Positions 25,855-37,297 are shown, counted from the stretch's first letter. The stretch is DNA of 64,000 bases from Melastoma dodecandrum (GCA_029817715.1 JARUPY010000607.1:5766001-5830000), one strand, 5' to 3'. Translations and numbers: made by a program. The notes: generated by a model from the letters alone, not told the origin.

Positions 25855-28081
25855 CTCTTGGGGGCACTGCAAGTGAGGAAGGGTGTAACGAAACGACTTT
25901 TTATCAATTATGTGAACGAAGGATTGAGAGCTGGGACGGCGAGGGAAGGGAAAAGAGAAAATGTGGCAGGAGATTGCCCAACCGTCAAGTTGTGAGGAAA
26001 GGGAAGCGCTTGGGACAGGAGGCGGCGCGAATGAGTAGCGAGCAAGGGAGGAGTTCGGAATAAGAAAGGGCATCCTAAATTACATGGGGACCCTTTTAAG
26101 GGAGCATGTAGGGGAAATGCCAAAAGCAACGAGTGAGAGTATGAGAGTAAATGGAATAGGGGTTGAGCCCTTCAAATAGGAGAATGAATGGGATCATATG
26201 GGGGTCAGGAACTAATTGAGGAAAAATGGTGAATTGGGGACGTTCATCCATCTGGCTAAGAGGAGAGCGGGACTAGGAGTTAGAGAAGATCGTATAGATC
26301 GGACAAGGTAGTGCCGTGTAATAACGGGGCGGAAGGAGGATAACCCGTGGGGCCTAACTCTGAATTATAGACGGCAAGAGAATTGGGCGGTGTAGGATGG
26401 GTCGGACTAAAGGGGAGTGAGTCAAGGAAAGGAAGGCCCGAAAATGATGCTCTCTCAAGGCCCGTAGAAACGGGGGTTTTGACCGGGAGGTCAATGAACC
26501 TCCTCCATCTCTCAATTACCCTGGTAAACGTGCACCAAGTGTTAAGTAAGTAAAAGACTTGATGAGGAATTGGCCACACCACCCGGTGTAAATAGTAAGG
26601 CGGGAGAGGACGGTAAATAAGAAGGAGGGGAAACTTCATTCTTCTCCTTTACTCTCAAGTTATCCGGGAAGGAGCTCGAAGGCGGGGAAGGAAGTTAAGC
26701 TAGGGGAGGAGCTGGGAAGGCGATCACAAGCCATAAGCGTGGAAGGCTCAAGGCATAGAGGGAGACGACCACGCAGGAGAGCGTTGGGGTGTCGTTGCTT
26801 GCAGGTCAAATCTCTAAAGAGGTACGTTCGGTACACACATTGTTGTTATGCATCTGTTTGGGACTTGTGCGTGTGTTGCTATGTGTCGAGACATGATCAT
26901 CGTACGGGACGGAGGGAAACATGGGAGGAAGGAACGGTCTTGGAGAGACAAGGGTTCTGATCATTCTTTGATACACAAACGTGAACCGTAAGAGGGTAAT
27001 TAGGTGGGGTAAATGGGGAAAGGGGACTAGCTAGAACGGAAATCGATTAAAAAGGTAGAACATTTGATGATACCTTGAGAGGACCATCATCTATAACATA
27101 GGAACACGTCGTAAATGACCAAAAGTGGTTGTGGTTAGTGTCCAAAAACTGGTTGGAGCCGTGATCGAGGAAAAAGGTGAAACTTGGGAGGGGTAAGGCG
27201 GAGTCTCCGCTACGGAACTAAAGGAGAGCCGGGTGTATATGGAGAGAGCAAACGAAAGGTTAAACCTACTACCAGAGGAATAAGGAAGGAGATTACGGCG
27301 TGACGTACTGAGGAGGAATGGTGTAGCGCTACCCTAGGACTTAAACATAGAGGGGGGCGAAGTGGTAACTTAGAGTTCGGAGGTTAATCGAGAAACGCTT
27401 AGCATGTGGTGTAGTCTACGTGACGGTACCGAGGTGGAAAAAAGAGTAGTGACTAATATTTAGATGTTCGGGGCATGAACGATTATGGAGTTTGGAAAGC
27501 CAGGGAAAGAATCTACAAGCTCCGTACGTGGTGTGGGAATCTAAGTGGATACTATTCTCAAGTCAGAGACTTGAGGTAGAAAACTAGACAATAAACACTA
27601 CGAACCACAGGCATCGACTGGATTAGCGGGGCCGAATAGGTACGGAGACATGGTCGGAATAAGACCAAACTAAGAAATGAAGGAAACTCAGAAGGAGGAG
27701 ATTAGAGTAACAGGGATAATGAAAGGAACATAGGTACTTCAAGGGAGGAACGTGTTTAAAACGAGCGTACTCTAACGTACAGTGTGTGATAATCTGTAGG
27801 TGCTAAACTAGTGGGGCAATGATACTTGGTCAATAACCTCGGGATTTGTAAGGGGTTTTAGAAAGGTAACAACCATTCTACTTGTATGCATGCTCAATTC
27901 TAAGCTCGGAGGGTCGAGGCTACTACTAAAGAGAAATTAATTAAGTTGGGGGTCCTTTCAAGGGGGCACTTTAAAGAGAAAGATAGTGCAGAGCCGGAAC
28001 GTGTCACAACCATGTAGCCAGAGAGGGGCTACGAAAAGGGCATGCTGGTGGGTGGTTCCTACATAGTGAGTGGCACGAAGG
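25855..28081. other. Non-coding, purine-biased internal region of the gag-only element
   Basis: The plus strand is conspicuously rich in G and A (many GGAAGG, GAGGAA and GGGGA tracts) with no open frame of note and no pol motif. It looks like the non-coding spacer of a gag-only retroelement. GGGACCCTTTTAAGGGAGC near 26090 recurs in diverged form near 27952. Nothing else is recognised. Confidence 0.5.
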
Positions 28082-28923
28082 TGTTGACATGGCAGAAAAC
28101 TTGAGCATAATTATGAGAAGCCCATAAATTCATACCCATTTACGAGAAACCCGTAAAGTCATTTCGCTGATCTACAGCAAGTCTACCAAGATAATGACAT
28201 AAATTTTGGGCCCATTATACGGGAAGCCAATAAGTCCGGGGGTCTGTAAGAGTGTTTACAAGCCCACCGTTATGCCATCCCGTTAGGGAAAGTACTAAGT
28301 CTACGAAGGTAAAACCGTCAGGGTCAGGATCTACGAAGAACATAAAAGATCTTGTTTCCGAGAATTTAAGAAATTGGTTAGGGAGACCACGTCCCCATGA
28401 TTTGAGACGATATTCTGGTGGAGAAAAATCAGGGAAATGTGGCTCACGTATGAGGATATCATATTTAATATAAAATGAAGTAAGATTTTCTTTAAACGAC
28501 GACATTCATCAAAGGCCAAAAAGTGCATTGTTTGTCTAAAGAGCTCAGTTTTCGGTTCTCCAGAACTCAACGTTCTAGCCTTTTTTTTCCTAACCTGTGT
28601 CCAGATCGTCCTTTCACTAAACCTCACATCCACATCCACATCCACATCCATTTCACCACATCCACCATATTGTCGGAGATCAGGTTCCATTGCATCAGCC
28701 CACAAGTCCACAGCGTCAACAGTAAGTCTGCGGTGTGTCCACTATCCGAGTTTTCATTTCGCTTACATTTTTATGGCTGTAAGCTTCTTCCTTTGATTGT
28801 AAGACATCTCTTGTTATCATTTGTTAATACAATCATCTGCATTTCTTTTACTGGCGACCACATCCGAACCCCTGTGTTGTTCTTGCCAAATATTTTCGAC
28901 GTGCTCCGTTTCCGACGCGAACA
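28082..28923 (+). repeat. 5' LTR of the pol-less Tat derivative
   Basis: 842 bp. It has a run of CACATC units near 28625-28660 and ends GCGAACA. It shares ACTGGCGACCACATCCGAACCC and the final 60 bp with 31007-31647. Confidence 0.75.
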
Positions 28924-28968
28924 CGTTTTTCGCGACCATAGTGGAAACGAAGAAATTGACCATTTAAA

Positions 28969-30742
28969 ATGGCAAGGAGTACTAGGAGCTCAAACCAACA
29001 GGATCCTCCCCTTAATCCCCCGATTAATGGGGAGAATTTGGGTTTGATGGGACAGATGGCTGAGGGAAATACGACTCAAGGCAGCCAAGTTTCAATTTTC
29101 CAGCCCCCTACAGCTACGCATACCCCCAATGAGTTCATATCAAGGCTTGAGTTTCATAAAGAGTTCAGTGATACGAAGAGGAATATGGGAAATATGCAGG
29201 AAAACATTGGGACTATGGGGAGAAATATTGCTGAAATGTGAGAAATGATGAAAAGTCTCCTCAAGACAACATATAACCAAAAACCGAGCGATCCCATTGA
29301 TCAGGACAATTCTTTAATGGGAAACGCTCGGCGCGCAGCTACTGGGAAGCGAATTGTATCTTTCCAGGAGGATGACACATGGGGAAACATCAATCAAGGC
29401 GACACGGATATGTACAAAATCCCAAGGGAGAGAGTGTCTCCTATCATACCTTCCTCCTTTTGGTTGCCTGGGCCTAGTAGACAGGAACAGCCCCATAGGG
29501 AAAGTTTATATGCGAGACTCCCTATAGATCAATCTGTCTATAGAGTGAAATCATTGGTGAAACAAATTATACAAAATGTTGTTTATAGAAAAGACATGTA
29601 TCTCTACGAAAGTCCATACCCCGAATACATAAAATGAGAATGGTCTCATGACGAGTCTACGCGAATGATTGGTTCGAATCAAGTCTACGAAGACAACGAA
29701 GTAGACTGGGACGAAGATCGATACTCAAATTATGCTTCCCATCATTGGCGTAGAGAGAGCTTTTTTGTCGACGAGGATGTTCCTAGAGGTAATAGAGTTA
29801 GGCAGCCCAACTCTTTTGTTCTAAAAAACATCCCGGCACAAGTAGAAAACATCATAGACAAGGACAACAACGTAAATGGGTATGCGAATCATTACTCTGA
29901 TAATGCTCATTCACATCGACGTAGACAAAGCTACTATACAAAACCTCTCGCCGATGAGTATGTCCCCAATCTCGTCAATGTTTATGTCCCCACTCATGTA
30001 GAGGCGTATGTCACCAGAACAAAACATTCCGTAGAAGAGTATGTCACCAGAATAAAACCTCTAGTAGAGGAGTATGTCAACAGAACAAATCCTCCCGTAG
30101 AAGAGTATGTCAACAAAACTCCTGTAGAGGAGTATGTCAACAGGACAAATTATCCGTAGAGGGGTATGTCAACAGAACCAAAACTCCCGTAGAGGAGTAT
30201 TTGTTCGTAACAAAACCTCCCTCCCCCCGGTCGATGAGTTCGTTCCCATAACAAAATCTTTTGTTGGAGTAAATGTCCCCAAAATAAAATCTTTTATCGT
30301 GGATTGTACCCGTCAAGAAAATCCTCTTGTTAAGGGTGATGTTTTCAAAGCAAAACCTCTTGTACAGGAATATGCTCTCAAAGTAAAACCTCTCATCGAG
30401 GAATATGTTCTCATAGCAAACCCGTCGCTAGAAGTTGATAGAGTGAAGCAATTTGATCCGCCAACCCCCAAAGATATTGGGGTGCAAGTGGTAGAACAAA
30501 TTATTCCAAATGTTGTGCCTATAGTCGATGTCCAACTATTAAAGAATAAAATTGCAATTCATACTTTTAATACTTTCCAAATAAAGGTTAACATCGTAGA
30601 GAATGACCTCGAAATTTCCATGCATGAACAATGGGTACCTGAAGAAACAATAGTGGTCAATCCGTTATTATGGTGCAACTTGCCCTTTGATCTCGGCGGT
30701 TTGCAGCATGAGATACGTTTAAATCGACAGCACCTCGCCTAA
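28969..30742 (+). pseudogene. Decayed ORF with Gag-like N-terminus and an 11-residue repeat array
   Basis: A frame opens at ATG 28969 (MARSTRSSNQQDPP), where Tat elements begin gag. It is interrupted by TGA 29239 and TGA 29635, then changes frame twice within the repeats (about 30155 and 30222) and ends at TAA 30740. Repaired in outline it would be about 590 residues: an N-terminal segment rich in Gln, Asn and Met-Gly, a charged middle, thirteen units of about 11 residues related to VEEYVNRTNPP, and a C-terminal domain ending NRQHLA. No zinc knuckle or protease was seen. Function unknown. The strict period suggests a fibrous or coiled structure. It may be a captured host gene fused to a gag start. 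Confidence 0.6.
29998..30427 (+). repeat. Tandem 33-bp (11-codon) repeat array
   Basis: Thirteen units, all 33 bp except one of 27 bp. Examples are VEEYVTRIKPL, VEEYVNRTNPP, VDEFVPITKSF, VGVNVPKIKSF, VKGDVFKAKPL, VQEYALKVKPL and IEEYVLIANPS. The 5' units are closely similar in DNA; the 3' units have diverged in sequence but keep the 11-residue period. Two shorter VPNL/VPTH units precede the array. Confidence 0.85.
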
Positions 30743-31006
30743 CTAGACAAGGATTTTCAATTCCCGTAACACTGGCGAATACCATGGGCTCACAACCTAA
30801 AAAAGATCCTTTACCTTGACATAGAATTCCAACCCGCATGAGGATATAAAGTTTGGCACATACCATTAGATCACGCCTTTAGTGTTACGTCTGGAATCTC
30901 CATTGCCTTTCACTCTTTTTATGTTTCTTTGTCCGAACTTCAAACCACTTCACAATGCTGGATAAGACTCTCAGCTAAGATCTTCTCACCCTAAGAGGAG
31001 GGCTTA

Positions 31007-31647
31007 TGTTGACATGGCAGAAATCTTGGGCCTAATTATAAGAAGCCCATAAATCCAGGCCCATTTTATGAGAAATTTGCAAAGTCATTCGCTGATCCAT
31101 AGCATGTCTACCAAGATAATGACATAAATTTTGGGCCCATTATACGGGAAGCCCATAAGTCCAGGAAGGCGTTAGATGAATGTCGGTGCATCAACGTCCA
31201 TGGGCTCATCTGGGCTCATCAACATCCATGGGCTCATCTGGTGCATTGTTTGTCTAAAGAGCTCTCAGTTTTCGATTCCCCAGCACTCAACGTTCTAGCC
31301 CTTTATTTCCCAACCTGCGTCCAGATCGTCCTTTCACCAAACCTTCATCCACATCCACATCTACATCCGCATCCATTACACCACATCCACCATACCGCTG
31401 GAGATCAAGTTCCATCGCATCAGCCGGCAAGTCCACAACGTCAGCAGTAAGTCTACGGCGTGTCCACCATCTGAGTTTTCATTTCGCTTACATTTTTATA
31501 GCTGTAAGCTTTTTCCTTTGATTTTAAGACATCATTTGCTATCATTTGTTAATACAATCATCTGCATTTCGTTACTGGCGACCACATCCGAACCCATGCG
31601 TTGTTTGTGCTAATTATTTCCGACGTGCTCCGTTTTCGACGTGAGCA
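31007..31647 (+). repeat. 3' LTR of the pol-less Tat derivative
   Basis: 641 bp. It starts TGTTGACATGGCAG and ends GTGAGCA. It lacks the roughly 260-bp segment found in the 5' LTR and carries two copies of an AACRTCCATGGGCTCATCTGG unit near 31194-31240. Confidence 0.75.
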
Positions 31648-32012
31648 GGAGGCACCCAAAGGGTGAAGCTTGTCCAAATACCATTCCCGTAACTCCAGAT
31701 GAAGCGTTGGAGGGTGAAGCAAGTAGCAGGGCGCTGCGAATCTCGGTGAGTGGAGCTCAGTGATGGCCAGGGACGTGGAGCGGTGTGCCTTGGGAAGGCA
31801 TCGATGAGGGCGTCGATTCCAACTGGTGGGGGAGGTTTGTCATAGGGTGGGGCTGCTACCCTTGCCCATCAACTAGCGAGGCTTGAGCAAGGCTACTTAG
31901 GCGGCAGCAGTTCGTGAAGGAGGCACGGGCTTGAGCGTTGGTGGCGCTCATCGACATTAGATCTGGATACGAGATGAGGCATGACTAGAGTACGGAGGGC
32001 TCTAGTGTGAGT

Positions 32013-35000
32013 TAGGGGTGTAAATGATCAGAAGAGATCGAGAACGGTTCGAAACCATTCGAGAAAAGCTCGAGCGTGGATCGACTAAAAACGAGCCGAA
32101 CTCGAGCTCAAGCTCGATTCGAATGTAAACAAGCACGAGCTCGAGCCTTAAAATTATTATTAGAACCGTTCGCGAGCCTACATGAACATATAAGGGTAAC
32201 TGGTAAGAGCTTTTCTTTAAAATTTTATTCTCCGTTTCTTTCTTTATTTATATTTTCTTTTCTTTTTTAGTTTTTTCTTCACCTCAAATCAATTTCTCTT
32301 ACTTAGGGCGTCGCTCGTTTGTTTCGGTCACCCGCTCTTGAGCTCCATCGCCCTTCTTTTTGTTCTTCGCTCACCGTCCTGTGCGACGCCGTCTCCGTCA
32401 TCCTCCTTTCCGTCACCGACAAGCTCCGCGAGTACCTCCTTTTCGCCGCCGGAAGCTCTACCACTACTGCAGCGACCGTCTCCTCCTCTCCGGCACCGAG
32501 AAGCTCCACGAGTACCTTCTCTCCGCCGCGGGAAGCTCTACCGCTACTGCAGCGGCGACAGGTCAGAGTCCTCTTTCTTCCTCACACTTTCTGCTCCCCC
32601 CTTTGCCGAGTTCCCATTTTTATACTCGAGTTTATTTTATTTTAAATTTATTTTGTTTCTCCATGCTTTTGTGTTTCTTCCGATGAAATCGTGTGGTCGG
32701 GGATGAATTCCTTGGGTTGTTGATGTGGCCTCTGTGCGTTGCAGCCTATATCTTCCTCCATGGAACCACTAGACTTTGAGCCTATCGTCCGTGCGTGGCC
32801 ATGTGGATGGTTGATTTCGTGTTTGTGTGTGTGTGGGTGGGATACACACGACTTGAGTGTGTGTTTGTTCCAGGAACAAGGATTGTTTCATGGAAACATG
32901 ACTAGTAGTCAAAAGAAAATGGGTACAAGAAACACGAAATAGGGAAATGAGGCATTTGTCTGTTGTCTCAAAGTTACTTCATTGCAGATGTTGTATTATT
33001 GTATGTTTCCCCATTATTATGTGACACAATTGGACAGACCTTCATGCTTTCCATCTCAGTTCCGCGTTTATAACAACTTACATTAAGCCTATTATTCTAA
33101 AGTTTCTTATTGATGTGTTGATAACCAGCTAACACTCTTCCAGACTGCTAATCTGTCCTACATCATAGCTTTGAAATTCCACGAGCAGTTAAGTTCGTCC
33201 GAGAAGGAAGTTGAAGATCCTTCCAGCCTTTTTCATCTACCTTTTGTGAAGTATTTGTCAACACAAAACCATCTACCTTTGTCATTTATCATCCGTGCGT
33301 GGCCTGCTGTATGTCTGTCTTGATTACTATGCCTGTGGGTGGTATTATGTTATTATTAATGTTAGTTTCTGTTGGTTTATTTTTCAGATGGAATCATCAC
33401 ACGCACAAAAATCTGTTGGTCAAGCTAGTAATTCAAGTTTTGATGATACAATAGAAAGTCATGGAGTCAATGGAGTAGATGTTGGAGAAACAACCAAGGA
33501 AGATGACACCCGTGAATTCAAGTAATGAAGAAAGCAAAGACTTTTTTGGTTTCGAAGGAGATGAAAATAAATGGAAAACTCTTTCATGTTCGTTGTTGTG
33601 TACACATATTGAATCTTATGGTTCAAAATGGACTTTTTGAAATTAAAGGGATCATTGAAGATATACATGATAGTGTGGTTTTCATCAATCACAATGAAAC
33701 ACGATTGAAGATGTTCTCAGAGATTGTGCAACAACTACAACTACCTGATAGAAAACTTATCATTGATTGCAAGACAAGATAGAATTCCACATATGAAATG
33801 TTGTTAAGGGCTATCAAGTTAGATACAAATTTAAGGTGATTGAGTTTTGTTTTCCGAGACTTTATTCAGCCAATAAATCAAATGCCAATATTTAACTTGT
33901 CCGTGATGCTTTATATGGCTTATATGATGAATAAGTGGCTAAATACAGAAGCAACAGTGAAGAATAGGTATCACAAACTGGGCAAAATCCTATGGTCATT
34001 GAGTCATTATCTTCATCATCGGGTTGGTCAGAATTTGCTCAGTTTGTTAAATCTATAAAGACTACTTAATCTTCGAAGAGTGAGTTAGAGAACTACCTCG
34101 ATGAGGGTTGTTATATTGGTGATATAAGTTCTAGCTTTGATGCATTAGAATGGTGGAAAGTTATTGCATCGAAGTATCGTGTCTTGTCTAGAATCGACCC
34201 TGACATTCTTGCCATTCCCACTACAAGTGTAGCTTCGAATGCAACTTTTAGTGCAGGTGGAAGAGTTATTGATGCTTATCATGCCTCGTTGTCTCCAGAA
34301 ACTGTGCAAGTTTTACTTTGTGGAAGTGACTGGTGTAAGAATTTACACAAAGTCAAGAAAAGTAACAAGGTAAAGTTCTTATTATTTCTATTAGGAAATC
34401 TCTACATTTTAGTTTTATAGTTATTGATATTTATGTAATTTTGTAGGAAACGAACCAGCCATTAGGGATCACACTACCTATTCCATGATCGACCATGTAA
34501 AATGTAAGTTTCGTCTTATAGATTGGTGAGAATCGGGTACTCACGTTGGAAAACAATGTAATATTGGCACCACTTCTAATTTTCATATCATTTTTCAGCT
34601 AGAGGTGTACACTTGGTGCTATCATCCTCGACCGATGGGAATTCAAGGGGCTAGGAAACCATCACTTATTTGAGAACGATGTTTATTGTATCAAACTTTT
34701 GAAGTAACTATGTTGGAAAACACTACTTTGATACTTGATGTCGCTTCCGATCATATATGTTCGAAGAATACTTGGAACTTTCATCGTTGCTATAAGATGT
34801 TATATGCTTGATGATGCCACTTTAATCTATTCTTATATGGCTCTCATTATCATATAATGTTATGAGATAATTTCGAGGTTTACTTTATTTAGGAATTGCT
34901 ATCGAGCCTAAAGTGAGCTCGAGCTCGAGCTTTAATATTTCTACTCTATGGAGCTCGAGCTCGAGATGGAGCTTACGAGCTCCCTGACGAGCCCGAACCT

Positions 35001-35044
35001 GACCCACTACTGTTCGGACTCGGCTTGGCTCGTTTACAACCCTA
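32013..35044 (+). mobile_element. Decayed hAT transposon inside the 3' LTR
   Basis: Termini are TAGGGGTGTAAATGA (left) and the complement of TAGGGTTGTAAAC (right). Subterminal GAGCTCGAGC repeats at both ends are typical of plant hAT elements. The target duplication is degenerate (GTGTGAGT left; GTACGTGT right). Transposase fragments occupy 33388-34420. The left third (about 32220-32720) is a separate pyrimidine-rich block. It holds an internal near-duplication (about 32419-32480 and 32493-32560, AAGCTCTACC...CTACTGCAGCG) and may be captured host DNA. Confidence 0.75.
33388..34420 (+). pseudogene. hAT transposase pseudogene (RICESLEEPER-like)
   Basis: ATG 33388, directly after a TTTTCAG acceptor-like site, begins MESSHAQKSVGQASNSSF, a start common in plant hAT transposases. 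The BED zinc finger and much of the catalytic domain are missing. Fragments continue with GKLFHVRCCVHILNLMVQ and CKTRWNSTYEMLLRAIK (the catalytic-domain region). The dimerisation domain remains at 34184-34420 (DILAIPTTSVASNATFS, SLSPETVQVLLC). Several stops and frame changes separate them, so no functional enzyme is encoded. Confidence 0.85.
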
Positions 35045-36153
35045 GTACGTGTGTGGAGCTATGTTCGTGAGGAAGGCACAAGCACATGACCCGGTTCCCT
35101 TGGTGTGGGGATCAGCTTAGGGGCGGAGCCATGACTACACTCGTTGGCAGACTAGCGGGTGGCAGGCAGTACGGCGAGGGACGTGCATTGGAGGAATCGT
35201 ACGAGGACATGGACATTCGAGTACCTTCTGTGGGCGGACTCATAGAAAAGGGAAAAATTGGCAAATGCACAGTGAGGTACGTGCTGGACAATGGACAATG
35301 TGATGCGGGTGCGACGAGACATGCGAGTCAGGGAGGAATCTGGCCGTGGGGCATTCTGGTTGGCGAAGCTGTAGAGGTGGCGTGCCGCAAGAAGCAACAT
35401 AGATTCTCTGGAGGTTGCTGACGGAAGAATCCCGACGCAAGCTGCGAGCGACCCTTCGGCTGACAGCTGCAAGAGGAGACATACCCCTTGACATGACTGC
35501 AGATGACCCTTGGTGTTCTTGGCTGCAGACGACCATTGGTGTTCCTGGTTATAGACGATCGTTGGTGTTCCGGGACTCATGGGTTCCTCATGGCCGCATG
35601 ATGTCCAAGTGTCTTTAGTCCTTTGTAAGCTGGACGTAATTCCCCTTGGCCCCTATAAATGAGTGAATGGGGACTTGAGCGAGAAGAAGGGAGAGCAAGG
35701 GGTGAGTTGGGGCGAGATATCCATATTCGAGAGCCTGTTGTATATACAGAGTCAATGCTAGTGATTGCCACCATCTTATTGTGCTGTGTGTGTTCTTAGT
35801 TGAGGTTATTGGGTTCTTGAGGATTATGAGAAAATGTTGGTCGTACATAAATGGGTACAACGCCGAGCGGGTGAATTGCGAGTTTGAGTTGGCCATAGTA
35901 GCGTCTCCGTCTCGCGTACGTCACACATTCTCTCATCAATTAATGAACCACATTGATAACTCTACGAAAGTAGAGTTATATGATCACATTTGTGCCTTGA
36001 TTTGAGTTAGTTCCGTCGTTTTAAGTGTTTAGATTGGTTGTTTCAAGCTGAATTGTGTTACCTCACGTTCGTTATTGTTCGTGTAGGGAATTGAAGATGA
36101 AATGAGGAACAATGAAGAGAGGAAGGAATAGTTGTGAGAAGGAAGCGAGGAGT

Positions 36154-36342
36154 GCAACCACAGAGACCTTCGCAGCTGCGGAGAGTCTCGACGCAGCTGC
36201 GGGCAAGAGGAAGCTCGCAACCACAGAGACTTTCGCAGCTGCGGAAGATTTCCTCGCAGCTGCGGAGAAGCCAAAGGGAGCAACCTCAGAGACTTTCGCA
36301 GCTGCGGAAGATTTCCTCGCAGCTGCGGAGAACCAGAAGATT
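36154..36342 (+). repeat. Three 63-bp repeats, each with two CGCAGCTGCG-type palindromes (5' LTR)
   Basis: Each unit holds the palindrome CGCAGCTGCG twice, 21 bp start to start, giving six palindromes. The array ends 65 bp before the TATA box, a position fitting a U3 enhancer. In one frame it reads as 21-residue units (ATTETFAAAEDFLAAAE...), but the LTR shows no other coding evidence. The same array at 45485-45673 in the 3' LTR has two palindromes mutated. Confidence 0.9.
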
Positions 36343-36407
36343 TCCTCCCCTCCGAATTCCTAGATTTTCTCTTTATTTCTATTTAGGTCATTTAGATTAT
36401 TCCCTAG

Positions 36408-36415
36408 TATAAATA
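36408..36415 (+). promoter_or_regulatory. LTR TATA box (TATAAATA), Athila
   Basis: TATAAATA lies 454 bp into the 5' LTR and at the same offset in the 3' LTR (45739-45746). It follows the palindrome array and a T-rich stretch, as expected for the element promoter. Confidence 0.7.
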
Positions 36416-37297
36416 CTCAAACTTAAGGTTTCCTAGGGCTAGAGAGAGAGGTGGGGGAATTGGTTTTTCTTTGACGGCAAAAAGCTCGTGACAGGAGATT
36501 GGTGCCGGCGGAGATTTGCAACATTCTTTTCCCTTTTTCTTTTAGATTTCAATTATGCTTTCATCTTTGATCTGGCTTTCGTGTTGCATCGCTATGAACT
36601 AATTTCTTTGTTCTAGGACGACGATGGAACCTCGTGTTCTTTTGTAATTGTTGAACCTTTCTTATTATGAATTGAATTTCCGTTGGTTGTTTATCAAATC
36701 CTGTGTTTAATGCGTATTAGCAGCCTGATCAACTATTGATATTGATTCGATCACCTAGGGAGACTCGAGAGGGTAGTCTGGGTCAGATCGGGATTAGGAT
36801 AACCTAAGGAACCTTCGAGTCGAGAGACCGGGTTTTAGTGTGAGAGTAGAAATACCGTGCACCTTGGGTAATCAAAGTAGGGTTAAATCGTAAAGGGCCT
36901 CCACTAGTTCTTTGCCTAGACATAGAGTAGAGAATTTGATACATGGGGGTACGTTCCCGGATATCCGAGAGGGTTATGGGGAGAGATTAGCGGCCTACAG
37001 TTAACAACCGTTGAAATTCATTAGTAATAAGAAGAGGGGATATGAGAGCATACGTCATGAGGGGAAATCGGTAGTCCTAGATCTTTCATTCTTATTGGTA
37101 ATTCGATTCACTTTGCTGTTAGTTTAATTTCTCATCACTTGATTTGTTCACTTGACCTTGAATTTGGTTATCGAATTTGACGTTATAAGACCTAATTGAT
37201 ACTGATTCTCTGTGGGATCGACCCTTGCTTGCCCTTACTGCTTAGTTTGTGTGAACGAGGATTTATTTTTGTTGCGTTGACGACGCGCATCAAATTT

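Larger units (their letters stand above)
28082..31647 (+). mobile_element. Pol-less LTR element derived from the Tat lineage
   Basis: LTRs at 28082-28923 and 31007-31647 begin TGTTGACATGGCAG and end GAACA/GAGCA. Flanking pentamers GAAGG (28077-28081) and GGAGG (31648-31652) form a degenerate target duplication. After the 5' LTR, TTTTCGCGACCATAGTGGAA resembles a decayed Tat-type primer site (TGGCGACC...GTGGGGA). AAGAGGAGGG before the 3' LTR is the polypurine tract. The interior holds one long decayed ORF and no pol domains. The 5' LTR contains about 260 bp (roughly 28240-28520) missing from the 3' LTR, which instead has a duplicated CATGGGCTCATCTGG segment. Confidence 0.75.
23763..35923 (+). 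mobile_element. Old LTR retrotransposon with gag remnant only (TR-GAG-like), carrying nested insertions
   Basis: LTR copies start TGTCACAGGG at 23763 and TGTCATAGGG at 31838 and end CGTCA at 24747 and 35923. A tRNA-Met-like primer site (24752-24763) and a polypurine tract (GGTGGGGGAGG, 31825-31835) are correctly placed. A stop-ridden gag lies between, and no protease, RT, RNase H or integrase motif is visible anywhere inside. The internal region is interrupted by another LTR element (28082-31647), and the 3' LTR by a hAT transposon (32013-35044). The flanking pentamers (CATCC left, CACAT right) do not match, so the target duplication is lost, or the two LTRs come from different insertions. 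Confidence 0.7.
31838..35923 (+). repeat. 3' LTR of the gag-only element, split by a hAT transposon
   Basis: LTR sequence occupies 31838-32012 and resumes at 35045-35923. The join aligns with uninterrupted LTR near 23845-23860 of the 5' copy. This half has three copies (35497, 35523, 35549) of the 26-bp unit that occurs twice in the 5' LTR. A TATA-like TATAAATGAG lies near 35658; the 5' copy has a mutated TGTAAATGAG. Confidence 0.75.
35954..37292 (+). repeat. 5' LTR of the Athila element
   Basis: 1339 bp, starting TGATAACTCTACG and ending GACGCGCATCA. It contains a 63-bp tandem array (36154-36342) upstream of the TATA box at 36408. Confidence 0.95.

Noticed and set aside
32319..32706. Overlapping Ser/Pro-rich frames of 108-122 codons
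   Set aside because: All three frames are open because the sequence is pyrimidine-rich; it lies inside a dead hAT element.
36112..36363. 83-codon ORF with ETFAAAEDFLAAAE repeats in the Athila LTR
   Set aside because: The periodicity is explained by the palindromic DNA repeats; the related internal array has a 64-bp period that cannot be translated as repeats.
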